From Branchinecta lynchi (lineage: Eukaryota > Arthropoda > Branchiopoda > Anostraca > Branchinectidae), in NCBI GenBank assembly GCA_023053575.1, contig JAKZAP010000014.1, forward strand, positions 10,994,363 through 11,058,362: a stretch of DNA of 64,000 bases. The letters run 5' to 3'. The notes below the pieces were generated by a model. The model was given only the letters and a program-made list of their open reading frames with translations. It did no database searches and had not been told where the DNA came from. Positions 19,541 through 30,964 of this stretch are shown piece after piece (positions within the stretch are counted from its first letter, which is position 1; the number at the start of each line of letters is the position of its first letter). A program made the position numbers and the translations under genes.

Positions 19541-22500
19541 GTGAGTAGAAACGGTTATTTTTTAATTGCGGTACCCCCCCCCCCCTCGCCTTGTTTCCCG
19601 ACATCAATGGCCGGAATTCAGGGCTGAAAATGGTATCCGGAATTCCGAATACCCTTTCATCGCACAGAAAAGTTCTAAAAGCATAATGAGAAGTGCAATA
19701 ATCCTCCGGGGCTGGAGCCTCGTACCAAACGCTTCAAGGAGTACCAATCCTCTGTTTTCTGCCGGTGCGCGGAAGCTCAAGTAATGCGAAGTACACGTCC
19801 TTTTGGTGTCTGTTAGAGGTAGCAGCAATAGCATAAGACCGATGGAAAAAGCTATATTCGCAAAACTATTTTCGGAATAGACGCCATCTAAATAAATTTG
19901 GTTCTTCTGACGTTAGACGCAGATGAACGTCGCTAAACCAAGTGTCGGGCGACGATTCAAATACAACATTGAGTCTGTTCTACCCTACGAAGGGGAAAAA
20001 GCGGACAAGATCAAATTCGATTTCCGGGTCAAAGTCTATTTACATAAGATCAAACTCTATTTACTTAATCAAAATATATTTACTTTGCAAAATAAAATTA
20101 TATTTATTTAACCAAAATATAGGCTATTGACTTACCAAAAATTTATTGAACACATTTTTTTTTTTTTTCCATAGTCTGTAAATGCAAATACGTAACTATT
20201 AGTTACTATTTCGTTCCAACCTCGTGAAAACCAACCTTCTCAAAATATTAAATATTTGCTTACCATGCTCGGTAGCTCAGTTAGCGTGGTAACTACAGTC
20301 TCTGTGATGTAATTGGCCCGATCAGCCCGCGACACATTATTTTGACGAAAATAGAAAATGCGTTCAAACTTTGACGCCAAGAACCCATGATTCGTGGCTT
20401 CATGCGTAGTAACTACGTTCAGTAGGGAGGAACACGCTCATGCTGTCCACTCCCATCACAGTTCGAAGGCCAACGACGCAGCCACCGGTTATCGACGACG
20501 CGGTAGTGCTGTCTGCAAATCATTCGTCGAATGTTTGCATCGATGCCTGATCCGACTTTTTGGGATCCCAAAACGTAAGTGGAGGGATACCTATGACATC
20601 GCAAAAGTTGTCCGTCTGTCCGTCCGTCCGTCCGTCCGTCCGTCCGTCTGTCCGTCCGTCCGTCCGTCCGTCCGTCCGTCCGTCCGTCCGTCCGTCCGTC
20701 CGTCCGTCCGTCCGTCCGTCCGTCCGTCCGTCCGTCCGTCCGTCTGTCCGTCCGTCTGTAAGCACGATAACTCTCGAAGGGAATGAGATATTTTGATGAA
20801 ACTTGGTGTGAGGGTTCGTTGGGTCGTCGGACCAGTCAAGTTCGTAGATGGGCTTTGTAGCTCTACATTTAGGGGTGGGGGAGGGGATTCAAATTAAGGG
20901 ACAAACAAAATATTTTGAAACAGCTAATGTGATAGTCGATTATGGGGTAAGAAGACATGCTGAACACGATGGTGAAAACCATTTTGTCATCGGACAAGTA
21001 GTTCGCCCGGAATCCGGCCAAAACCGGAAAGTTTGTTGAAAATAAAAGTTTTATTTGAAGTTGATTAGATGTTCGAATTAGGGGTAGGAAGACATGCTGA
21101 AGACGATGGTGAAAACTATTTTCTCGATGGACAAGTATTTCGACCGGAATCCGGCCCAAACCGGAAAGTTTGTTGAAAGTAAAAGTTTTATTTGAAGTTG
21201 ATTGAATGTTCGATTTAGAGGTAGGGAGATACGATGGTGAAAACTATTTTCTCGACGGACAAGTATTTCGACCGGAATCCGGCCCAAACCGGAAAGTTTG
21301 TTGAAATTAAAAGTTTTATTTGAAATTGATTAGATGTTCGATTTAGGGGTAGGAAGACATGCTGAAGACGATGGTGAAAACTATTTTCTCGATGGACAAG
21401 TATTTCGACCGGAATCCGGCCCAAACCGGAAAGTTTGTTGAAAGTGAAAGTTTTATTTGAAGTTGATTGAATGTTCGATTTAGAGGTAGGGAGACATGCT
21501 GAAGACGATGGTGAAAACTATTTTCTCGACGGACAAGTATTTCGACCGGAATCCGGCCCAAACCGGAAAGTTTGTCAAAATCAAAAGTTTTATTTGGAGT
21601 TGATTAGATGTTCGATTTAGGGCAAGAAGACATAATGAACACTTATGTGAAAACAAGTTTCTACCCGGACATGTAGTTCGTCCGGAATCCGGCCAAAACC
21701 GGAAAACTGTTGGAAGTCAAAGTTTTATTTCTAGTTGATTAGATAAGCGATTTAGGGGTAAGAAGAGATGCTGAGTCCCTGTGTGACAATCGTATTTTAC
21801 CCGGACATATAGTTCGACCGGAATCCGGCTGGAATCGGAAAATTTGTTATAAGCTAAATTTCTATTTGAAGTTGATTAGATGTTCATTACTGGGGAAAGA
21901 AGATACCCTGATTTCGTCTTTGAGCTTTCTTTTTTCGGCCGAATCCGGCCCAAACCGGAAAGTTTGTTGAAATTAAAAGTTTTATTTGAAATTGATTAGA
22001 TGTTCGATTTAGGGGTAGGAAGACATGCTGAAGACGATGGTGAAAACTATTTTCTCGATGGACAAGTATTTCGACCGGAATCCGGCCCAAACCGGAAAGT
22101 TTGTTGAAAGTAAAAGTTTTATTTGAAGTTGATTGAATGTTCGATTTAGAGGTAGGGAGACATGCTGAAGACGATGGTGAAAACTATTTTCTCGACGGAC
22201 AAGTATTTCGACCGGAATCCGGCCCAAACCGGAAAGTTTGTCAAAATCAAAAGTTTTATTTGGAGTTGATTAGATGTTCGATTTAGGGCAAGAAGACATA
22301 ATGAACACTTATGTGAAAACAAGTTTCTACCCGGACATGTAGTTCGTCCGGAATCCGGCCAAAACCGGAAAACTGTTGGAAGTCAAAGTTTTATTTCTAG
22401 TTGATTAGATAAGCGATTTAGGGGTAAGAAGAGATGCTGAGTCCCTGTGTGACAATCGTATTTTACCCGGACATATTGTTTGACCGGAATCCGGCTGGAA

Positions 22501-25500
22501 TCGGAAAATTTGTTATAAGCTAAATTTCTATTTGAAGTTGATTAGATGTTCATTACTGGGGAAAGAAGATACCCTGATTTCGTCTTTGAGCTTTCTTTTT
22601 TCGCCGGACAAGTAGTTCTGGAGTTCGGCCGGAACCGGGAAATTGGCAGAAGTGGCAGGAAGTTTTCGTCAAAACAGATATGACTTATAGGGGTAAACAC
22701 ACATGCTGAATCCAAATCTGAACTTGGTTTTCTCAGGTGATTAGCTATTTGGCCTTAATCTGTTTCTGAATTTTAATTGTAAAAATGTTCAAGGAGTCTG
22801 GCGAAGACTGGATCTGGCTAAGACAAGACCCAGTTGTCTGGATCAAATCTTAGATTTTTGGGATCCCATCGACACCTTTGGTCTTGTTTCTTTTTTTATT
22901 ATTTTACTTCTATCTAACGAATTCGACGATTAAACTATAAGAAGAATTCCATAACATCGAAAATTACGGTAGCCTACAGAGAATTCTTTTCCGAATTTGC
23001 AAACGACATTGTCCTAAAAACAATTCATCTTAAAATACTTCCGAAGCAATCAATGAACATTAATGTGAACCTTATCTAGCTACAGTGGCGCTACAGATAA
23101 TTACCATATTTAACAAGACCAAAGGTTTCGATGGGATCCCAAAAATTCAATATCTGATCCAGACAACTGGGTCGTGTCTTAGCCAGATCCAGTCTTCGCC
23201 AGACTCCTTGAACATTTTTACAATTAAAATTCAGAAACAGATTAAGGCCAAATAGCTAATCACCTGAGAAAACCAAGTTGAGATTTGGATTCAGCATGCG
23301 TGTTTACCCCTATAAGTCATATCTGTTTTGACGAAAACTTCCTGCCACTTCTGCCAATTTCCCGGTTCCGGCCGAACTCCAGAACTACTTGTCCGGCGAA
23401 AAAAGAAAGCTCAAAGACGAAATCAGGGTATCTTCTTTCCCCAGTAATTAACATCTAATCAACTTCAAATAGAAATTTAGCTTATAACAAATTTCCGATT
23501 CAAGCCGGATTCCGGTCGAACTATATGTCCGGGTAAAATATGATTGTCATACAGGGACTCAGCATCTCTTCTTACCCCTAAATCGCTTATCTAATCAACT
23601 AGAAATAAAAGTTTGACTTCCAACAGATTTCCGGTTTTGGCCGGATTCCGGACGAACTACATGTCCCGGTAGAAAATTGTTTTCACATAAGTGTTCAGCA
23701 TGTCTTCTTGCCCTAAATCGAACATTTACTCAACTCCAAATAAAACTTTTTATTTTGACAAACTTTCCGGTTTGGGCCGGATTCCGGTCGAAATACTTGT
23801 CCGTCGAGAAAATAGTTTTCACCATCGTCTTCAGCATGTCTTCCTACCTCTAAATCGAACATCTAATCAACTTCAAATAAAACTTTTACTTTCAACAAAC
23901 TTTCCGGTTTTGGCCGGATTCCGGGCGAACTACTTGTCCGATGACACAATAGTTTTCACCATCGTGTTCAGCATGTTTTCTTACCCCATAATCGACTATC
24001 ACATTAGCTGTTTCAAAATATTTTGTTTGTCCCTTAATTTGAATCCCCTCCCCCACCCCTAAATGTAGAGCTACAAAGCCCATCTACGAACTTGACTGGT
24101 CCGACGACCCAACGAACCCTCACACCAAGTTTTATCAAAATATCTCGTTCCCTTCGAGAGTTATCGTGCTTACAGACGGACGGACGGACGGACAGACAGA
24201 CAACTTTTGCGATGTCATAGGTATCCCTCCACTTACGTTTTGGGATCCCAAAAACTGGTTTTAACTTTATTGTCTTTTCATAGCTTCTAATAGTAGATCA
24301 TCACAACGTTTATTGTCGCTATATTTGACTCAAGCAATTTAAACGGCAGAGGAACTTCCCAACAATTAAATGAAACATACGGCTCGTATGTTTCATGTCC
24401 TTTGTCCTCTTTATGAATCTGAAAGAATTTAAAACACGCGAATACAATTTTAATACTTGGTAATTTGTCAGCGTTACTCGAGCAGAATCTCTTCCGTAAT
24501 GTCTTCACATTTTCCTATTTAAGCTTTTCTATTAAGAATACTTAGTCTTATCTTTGTTTAAGTCTCTAATTTCTAGGAATCGATCCGAACACGTCGATTG
24601 ACGTATCTGGGAATGTCCGATATCTCCACGAAGTTTCATGGAAACCGATTCTTGAGACGATGAGCAAAGGGACAGGAACTGTCACAGCTAACTCGCACGT
24701 CCAGCGTAAGTCGAACATGATATATTTTACTGACAAAATACGACAAAATATCCACAGAAAAAGAAGAACGAATCGCATAACCAAAAGTAAATATAATCTT
24801 TACGTTACATTACATATGTTTCACTGCTACTGTACGGTGGCTTTTTGGGGCCATAGTTCGAACCTACATTGAGGTAGCGTTCCAGCAACTTATTATTAGT
24901 TACGATCGTTACTATTCTTGTTATTATTGCCGTTCCAGAGCCCGCCGTAATAAGTAAATTGGCTCCTCCCACTTATTATTTTCGTGCCACGACTGTTACG
25001 ATCGTTACAATTTACTTATGATGGTCGCGAGCATCATAAGTGATAATGACTATCAGTTCTGCAGGAACTCCCGTAACTCCGCGTTGTTATTATTTTCGTT
25101 CCAGAGAGCGTGGTAACCACGACAATACGGCGCTCGCCCCTGCTCTTATCATCGTAACTTGTAATAACTTCACTGGAACGCTACCTGAGCGTTGAGATTT
25201 ATTAAAGTTTAACTGAATACTGCTGAGACCGAGTCCAGGGACGGATCCAGAGGGGGGGCGAGGGGGGCGATAGCCCCCCCCCCCTAGACGGGCTGTAATT
25301 TTTTGTTTTTTTTTACTGCACTTACGGAAGTCTGCATTAACGCATGTTCTAACTACTGTAACTAGACTCTAAAATCTTTTTACAAGTGGAGCCAGGAGCT
25401 TGAATTTTTCTTGTAAACAGTTGTCAGTTGATCAAGTACAGTTTTTACCATTATTGTAATGTATGAAAACCACATTTTCGTTAAATAAGAGACCGACAGG

Positions 25501-28411
25501 GACAAATAAAAAGCGAAAAAAAATCGGCCTTGTGGCCGACAAAAAGGACACTACCCCCACTCTTTTCGGTAAGAATCGCCCCCCTAGAACGGAAGGCTAG
25601 ATCCGCCCCTGAGACCGACGTCTGTTTATACATAACCTTTTCACTTAAATAGGCCGGAAAACCCGATAAAAATGTTTTACTTCGTTTTTCTTTAGGGGAT
25701 TCGGTAGTTATACAGAATCCTAAATAGGCTATCTGTACAAATCTCTTTGGTATAAAAATCGGGATCCGGCCGGTATTCGGTAGTTATCACGAATTTGGTG
25801 AGAGAATTTACTGAAATAATTTGGTAATTTTTCGATGCCGGAACTATTCAGTATATTTATGGAGATTCCGTAGTTACACAGAATCTCGAATAAGCTATTG
25901 GTTCGAAATTATTCGGTATCATGATGGGAATTCGGTAATTTGTTCAGTATAATTTCCAGGATTAGGAAGTTAACCAGGAATCCTGACTTTGTTCCAGTTT
26001 CGACGAAAGTATACCGAATATGAATATTGTCCGGTAGTCTTTCGATACCAAAACAATTCGGTATAATAACCGGGATACGGTAGTTATACAGAATCCCGAA
26101 TATGCTATCGGTCTAACTTATTCGGTATAATAACTGGGATTCGGTAACTTATTCATTATAATTGCCAAGATTCGGAAGTTACCACGAACCTCGAAACTCA
26201 GAAGAGGTCGAGTGAAGCACTGGTCGCAGACAAAAGGGGTGATCTGTGATATCATCGATAGTCCTTATTTTTATTTTGGATCCCAAAAAGAATATCTAAT
26301 CATAAATATTTCGAAAATTCCGCCTGCAGCACTTTTCGTAATATTCTCTATTTTGTGGAAGGGCGCGTCATTTGACGGGGGGTTTAAGTCAGTTTTAGGA
26401 TTGAGATTTCGAAACATTAAAAGCTAGAATTTGGATGGAAATTAAATTTGGCAGGAAAAAGCCAAACAAAAATTCGCCTGCGGCGCTCACTGTATGTAAT
26501 TATAGGTAGTATATTCACTAGACTACAGTTGCTGCTGCTGCCGGAACGTCGCTCCACCCAGTTTCTGGAACTTCATAGAGTCTCAGTATTTAATCAAAGG
26601 TAAATGATACAAATCTGTAAGAGAAGCAGTTAAATTTTAGCCTAAAAAAAAAAAAAAAAATTGATTTCGAAAATTTTCGCCTGCTGCGCTCGATTTAATT
26701 ATCTATTGGCTATAATAGATAGTAGCTGTTACTGCAATCATGTTCGGCAATATATTTTCCATGTGGGCTTCGCCAAAACGTCGCCTAATAGTTGGCTTAT
26801 CGTCGTTCATGCTGCCTTTTATTGTTACTCTTCCTACGTAATCCTTTCTGTTTCACAATTTTAAGCTCGAGTTCTTAGTTCTAGGATTCGGTAAAATTTT
26901 TGAGAGATTGGGTAAAATTTTGGCTCTGCATTCCCCCCCCCCCACCGAAAATGCACTTGCGACGCGGAGTAAAGAGAGCAACGAAAAACAACACAAGATA
27001 ACTTACAGTATAAACACAAACAATTTAGACATAATTTCTAAGTGGGCCTGAAAAGTTCATGAAAAAAATCACGTACTCGATAACCAGGATGACGAGATGT
27101 ACATAGTAGTGACGCTGACGTTTTCTCATTAATAAGTAGGATCAGTTGAAATCTTGAGAGGCCGGATATAACAAGACCAAAGATTTCGATGGGATCCCAA
27201 AAATTCAATACCTAATCCAGACTTGAACATTTTTACAATTAAAATTCAGAAACAGATTAAGGTCAAATAGCTAATAATCTGAGAAAACCATGTTCAGATA
27301 TGGATTCAGCATGTGTGTTTACCCCTATAAGTCACATCTGTTTTGACGAAAACTTCTTGCCACTTCTGCCAATATCCCGGTTTCGGCCTCCAGAACTACT
27401 TGTCCGGCGAAAAAAGAAAGCTGAAAATTGAACTCCGGGTATATTCTTTCCCCAATATTGAACATCTAATCAACTTCAAATAAAAATTTAACTTATAACA
27501 AATTTTCCGACTCAGCCGGATTCATGTCTTCTTGTCCTACACCGAACATCTAATCAACTAAATAAAACTTTTAATTTTAACAAACTTTCCGGTTTGGGCC
27601 GGATTCCGGGCGAACTACTTGTCCGTCGAGAAAATAGTTTTCATCGTCGTCTTCTGCATGTCTTCCTACCCCTAAATCGAACATCTAATCAACTTCAAAT
27701 AAAACTTTTACTTTTAACAAACTTTCCGGTTTTGGCCGGATTCCGGGCGAACTACTTGTCCGATGACAAAATGGTTTTCACCATCATGCTCAGCATGTCT
27801 TCTTACCCCATAATCGACTATCACATTAGCTGTTTCAAAATCTTTTGTTTGCCCCTTAATTTGAACCCCCTCCCCCACCCCTAAATGTAGGGCTACAAAG
27901 CCCATCTACGAACTCGACTGGTCCGACGACCCAACGAATCCTCACACCAAGTTTCATCAAAACATCTCATTCCCTTCGAGAGTTATCGTGCTTACAGACG
28001 GACGGACAGACGGACAACTTTTGCGATGTCATAGGTATCCCTCCACTTACGTTTTGGGATCCCAAAAATTAAAGTAAGCAAATGCAAAAATACGGGCTGA
28101 TTGTCTCAGTATTGCAGCTAGAAAAGATGTCTCTGCTTACCGAGGAAAACTTCGCTTTGAAGTAAATGTGACTGCTGTAACAATAGCACTATCGGCTATT
28201 CAAAGTAAGGGAATGCTGATTGCTTCACCGACTGATTCATCCCTTCATTTCAGAGGAAGGGCTTATCTGTGACTGCCATTTAGCGTGGCTCATCCGAAAC
28301 CCAGACTTATTAGCACATCTGCGAAGTGCTATCTGCAGCCGTGATGGAAGCAGATTCGGCGGACTTCCATTATCTGATATTCCAACTGATGGAATGGATT
28401 ACTGCGTTTAA
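18781..28411 (+). CDS. Secreted LRR protein, Oplophorus-luciferin 2-monooxygenase non-catalytic subunit-like (3 exons, 5' exon missing)
   Basis: Exons 18781-19540, 24577-24705 and 28254-28411 join in phase to 348 residues plus stop. The N-terminal part has a Cys cluster (GCPDPATIYPCQCT ... LYCSG), then several leucine-rich repeats (TLEL-like strands such as LDMLDLSSNDIYRL), then a C-terminal LRR cap (LICDCHLAWLIRNPDLL ... DYC). This layout is that of the LRR subunit of Oplophorus shrimp luciferase and its many crustacean relatives, which are secreted proteins of mostly unknown role; the luciferase catalytic subunit is a separate protein. The first exon starts in phase 0 with hydrophobic residues, so a signal-peptide exon should lie upstream; I could not identify it. 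The introns (5.0 and 3.5 kb) are filled with repeats. The luciferase connection is by homology only and does not imply light production. Confidence 0.8.
20185..20440 (+). repeat. Family C interspersed repeat, copy 2
   Basis: Same block order as 2195-2516: AACTATTAGTTACTATT, CGTTCCAACCTCGTGAA, GTGGTAACTAC and GCGTAGTAACTACGTTCAGT. It lies inside LRR-gene intron 1. Confidence 0.6.
20557..22892 (-). mobile_element. Family A element, copy 2, full length, minus
   Basis: On + it starts TTTTTGGGATCCCAAAACG and ends CACCTTTGGTCTTGTT, the complement of the family's two ends. It contains the (GTCC)n tract, then about a dozen ~137 bp units. A 666-bp segment is duplicated in tandem (21299-21941 and 21967-22607). 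It is the longest copy here. Confidence 0.75.
20608..20758 (+). repeat. (GTCC)n microsatellite inside family A
   Basis: About 37 tetranucleotide units, nearly pure with a few GTCT variants. In other family A copies this position has only 2-8 units, so the tract expanded in this copy. Confidence 0.9.
23109..24255 (+). mobile_element. Family A element, copy 3, full length, plus
   Basis: Starts AACAAGACCAAAGGTTTCG and ends GTTTTGGGATCCCAAAAA, with about five units and GGACGGACGGACGGACAG between. It lies 216 bp from copy 2 in opposite orientation, in the same intron. Confidence 0.75.
24577..24705 (+). CDS. LRR protein exon: last LRR segment
   Basis: The acceptor is TCTAATTTCTAG ending at 24576 and the donor is GTAAGT at 24706. 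It encodes GIDPNTSIDVSGN and HEVSWKPILETMSKGTGTV, the stretch that precedes the CDC cap in this family. Phases (1 in, 1 out) agree on both sides. Confidence 0.8.
24868..25193. mobile_element. MITE with AGGTAGCGTTCCAG ends
   Basis: AGGTAGCGTTCCAG (24873-24886) is inverted at about 25173-25190. The interior is rich in TTATTATT and GTTACGATCGTTAC palindromes. A terminal fragment (CTTGTAATAACATTCTGGAA) occurs near 32340. Confidence 0.6.
25236..25611. mobile_element. hAT-type MITE
   Basis: Ends CAGGGACGGATCCAGAGG and, inverted, CAGGGGCGGATCTAGC are the widely seen hAT terminal CAGGGGCGGATCYAG. AGACCGAGTC (25226) and AGACCGACGTC (25612) look like a diverged target duplication. G- and C-tracts lie just inside. 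Confidence 0.65.
25690..26200 (+). repeat. Family H degenerate tandem array (GGGATTCGGTAGTTAT)
   Basis: About six units of roughly 75 bp with GATTCGGTAGTTATACAGAA, TCCCGAATAGGCTAT and TTATTCGGTATAATAAC in fixed order. Confidence 0.55.
26310..26720 (+). repeat. Family G repeats, second cluster
   Basis: Three copies of CGCCTGCGGCGCTCACT or variants (near 26327, 26466, 26677), with ATTAAAAGCTAGAA before the second, as at 17668. An isolated GGATCCCAAAAAG near 26279 resembles the family A end. Confidence 0.5.
27168..28069 (+). mobile_element. Family A element, copy 4
   Basis: Starts AACAAGACCAAAGATTTCG and ends GTTTTGGGATCCCAAAAATT, with about four units. It lies in LRR-gene intron 2, 185 bp before the last exon. 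Confidence 0.75.
28254..28411 (+). CDS. LRR protein terminal exon: C-terminal cysteine cap
   Basis: The acceptor is CCCTTCATTTCAG ending at 28253. It encodes EGLICDCHLAWLIRNPDLL and ends DYCV before a TAA at 28409-28411. The CDC...C...C spacing is an LRR C-terminal cap with two probable disulfides. Confidence 0.85.
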
Positions 28412-28449
28412 GCAAGGTTTAAGCAAGCAACGTCATATTTTTTTTTTAG

Positions 28450-28617
28450 TTTTACCGGACGAAATTTTATTTTTATTTACTGAACTTCTGTGATACACAT
28501 GATTTATGTACAAAGCTTTGCGAAACAAACGTCCTGGCGGCGTATACCTTGCTGATGCTTACGCTGATCGCTGACGTGTTGAGGAAAGATAGTATGGGAG
28601 AGACATATTTCCGAACG
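28450..28617 (+). CDS. Weak candidate internal exon of an unknown gene
   Basis: A strong acceptor (T-tract then TAG ending at 28449) and a good donor (ACG then GTAAGT, from 28618) bound a 56-codon open frame that is phase 0 at both ends. It includes a Cys-rich part (FCDTHDLCTKLCETN) and a hydrophobic stretch (VLAAYTLLMLTLIADV). I do not recognise it. It lies only 38 bp after the LRR-gene stop, so either it is an alternative 3' exon of that gene or it is spurious. Confidence 0.25.
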
Positions 28618-28910
28618 GTAAGTGGCGTTTTAGTGTAGTTTCCATTTATGACTAATTCGGTATTGCGGTCACTCTATACGGTTTTCGATCTTCCGTTTTT
28701 TGGGCGTATGCGCACTTTGCGCACTTGTTATTGTCATTCGACTACCGCTTGAAGTTTAACAGAACAGGACTGATCCGACAATCTAGTTACATCACTTATT
28801 TACTTAAATAGGCCTGAAAACTCGATAATGTGCTTTGTGCTTGTCCCTCTATACTTGAAATATTCAGCAACTACAGTGGTAAGCCATTGCCGAAAAATAA
28901 GTCATATAAC

Positions 28911-29695
28911 AACAAGACCAAAGGTTTCGATGAGATCCCAAAAGTTAAATATTTGATCCAGACAATTGGGTCTTATCTTCCCCAGACTCCTTGAACATTT
29001 TTACTATTAAAATTTAGAAACAGATTAAGGTCAAATAGCTAATCATCTGAGAAAACCAAATTCAGGTATGGACTCAGCATGTGTGTTTACCCCTATAAGT
29101 CGTCAAAACAGATCGAAACTTCCTGCCTTACTTCTGCCAATTTTCCGGTTTCGGCGGAATTCCGGAACTACTTGTCCGGCGAATTCAGCGTATCTCCTTA
29201 CTCCTACATCCAACATCTAATCAGCTTCAAATAAAAATTTAACTTGTGACAAATTTTCTGGTTTCAGCCGGATTCCGGGCGAACTATATGTCTGGGTAAA
29301 AATTAGTTGCGTTTTTGATCGAAATTTGAAGTTACCTTCAACCTCAAAGGTCTCTGCTTAAATACCGTTTTTGGTCTCCGGTCACAGTTCCTTAGTGCGC
29401 TAGCAAGTTCGATGTTTGCTTGAATCGTCGAAGAAACGTCGACCTGGCATCGCCGGAGTCTTAAAAACACTAATTAAGCAAACGGTGAACTTCGACGGCG
29501 TTGAAAAACGGAAATTAAGCAACCGGCTAAGCGAACTGCGAACAATACTTCGATCAAAAACGCAACTATTCATTGTCATATACGGATTCAGCATCACTTC
29601 TTACCCCTAAATCGGACATCTAATCAACTTAAAATAAAACTTTTGCTTTTAACATATTTTCCGGTTTTGTCCGGATTCCGGGCGAACTAGTTTTT
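28911..29695 (+). mobile_element. Family A element, copy 5, truncated
   Basis: The 5' header AACAAGACCAAAGGTTTCG and about three units are present, but the terminal (GGAC)n block is absent. A TA-flanked MITE is inserted at 29306-29566. Confidence 0.65.
29306..29566. mobile_element. Tc1/mariner-type MITE nested in family A
   Basis: Perfect 18-bp inverted ends GTTGCGTTTTTGATCGAA (29306-29323 and inverted 29549-29566), flanked by TA on both sides (29304-29305, 29567-29568). 261 bp, no transposase. Confidence 0.75.
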
Positions 29696-29699
29696 AGAC

Positions 29700-30535
29700 A
29701 CTTTAAATTACCGCCAAAAAACAGACGAAAGTCTCTGCGAGTCTCAACGTGTGGCTGGACTGTCTGGCACGCAGTCGTGTTTCCGCGACAACTGTGTCGC
29801 GGAAAAAGGACTTTAAGGTTCTTGATAGGGAATGATATGATGGTATATTTAAGGGTTACATGATGAGATGTTAAGGGTCGTGGAAATTACCAAATCTTGT
29901 TCTGCCACCGAGTGAATTCAGAAGACCCTTGCTTTCATCCTGACTGTTTCCAATCGGCAATCGTCAGTTAAATAAGGGTCATATACATATGTGTAGGGGC
30001 TATGTTCGGATATATAAGTTCCGGGTATGTCAGAGGATTGTGTACATAGAGATTACAAGGCACGAGTTCTCTTACGGGTTCATCTATTCTTGCCATCTGA
30101 ACGAACACGTCTAAAAGTAGCGTGGCTCATCCAAAAAAGTAGCACAAAATGGAAAGCATAGCTTAAGCTTGGACAGGCTCCCTCTGACGAAAAAAGACGT
30201 TGCCGCAAGCTCCTACACTGAACAAATTTTAGCCGCGTATCTTTTATAACACGCGGGTCCACGTTTTGTCAAACAGCCATCACCTTCTCAAGCTGCAACC
30301 GCCGGAAAAGCGATACGTACTTCACAACCCGAGTAGTTGCTGGGACTAGGAATGCTTCTGAAAAACTCACTTTATCACAAATGGATTTGGACAAATCCGG
30401 GTGGTCGAGGGAACGAAGAAATTCCAGAACGAAGCTAAAGCAGTTGACTCCATCTTCATCATAGCTGAAAGGTGCTGTGGTTAGAGAGACATTCAGATTG
30501 TTATGGGCGCTTGCCCCTACTTAGAGACGACCCTA
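29700..30535. other. No gene or repeat recognised
   Basis: Mixed-composition sequence; open frames under 65 codons without splice context or family signal. Confidence 0.4.
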
Positions 30536-30536
30536 T

Positions 30537-30745
30537 GCAGGCACGTCAGTAAATGGAAAAAAAATCCGACACTACGTGGACACGTCGGTAAGTCGAACGA
30601 CGATACAAAGACACGGCGGTACATCGAACGACACTACGTAACACGACTGTAGGCTACACTGAACGACACTACGCAGACACGCCAGTACGTTGAACGACAC
30701 TGTGTGGACACGTCACGAACAGGACAAAATCCGACACTACGTCGA
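30537..30745 (+). repeat. Minisatellite with GACACTACGT-type units
   Basis: About five units of 35-40 bp: GACACTACGTGGACACG then TCGGTAAGTCGAACGAC with variations. Confidence 0.55.
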
Positions 30746-30964
30746 AAGCCAAAAAGTGTAATGTTTACGCTACCATTCTCAAGTTTTTCCTCTGTGCTTG
30801 AAAGCAAAACAAACAAACAAATCGTTAACGTTGCTCACAATAAGTTTACAGGTGAAACTCAGTAAAATACTGTGAAGCTCAGTGGATCCAACATATATAT
30901 TTACCCCGTGATTCGCCGTGTGTTCTTACCCCTGATGGGAACCTCTAATCGACTTAAAGTTTAG

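Noticed and set aside
20394..20839. Long frames rich in PSVR or RTDG repeats
   Set aside because: They are translations of the (GTCC)n microsatellite in all frames; no gene is implied.
20869..22227. Repeated ~70-codon minus-strand frames starting MGRIPVEILVHRENSFHH
   Set aside because: These come from the 137-bp units of family A; stops occur in every unit and the frame is not kept across units, so they are not a repeat protein.
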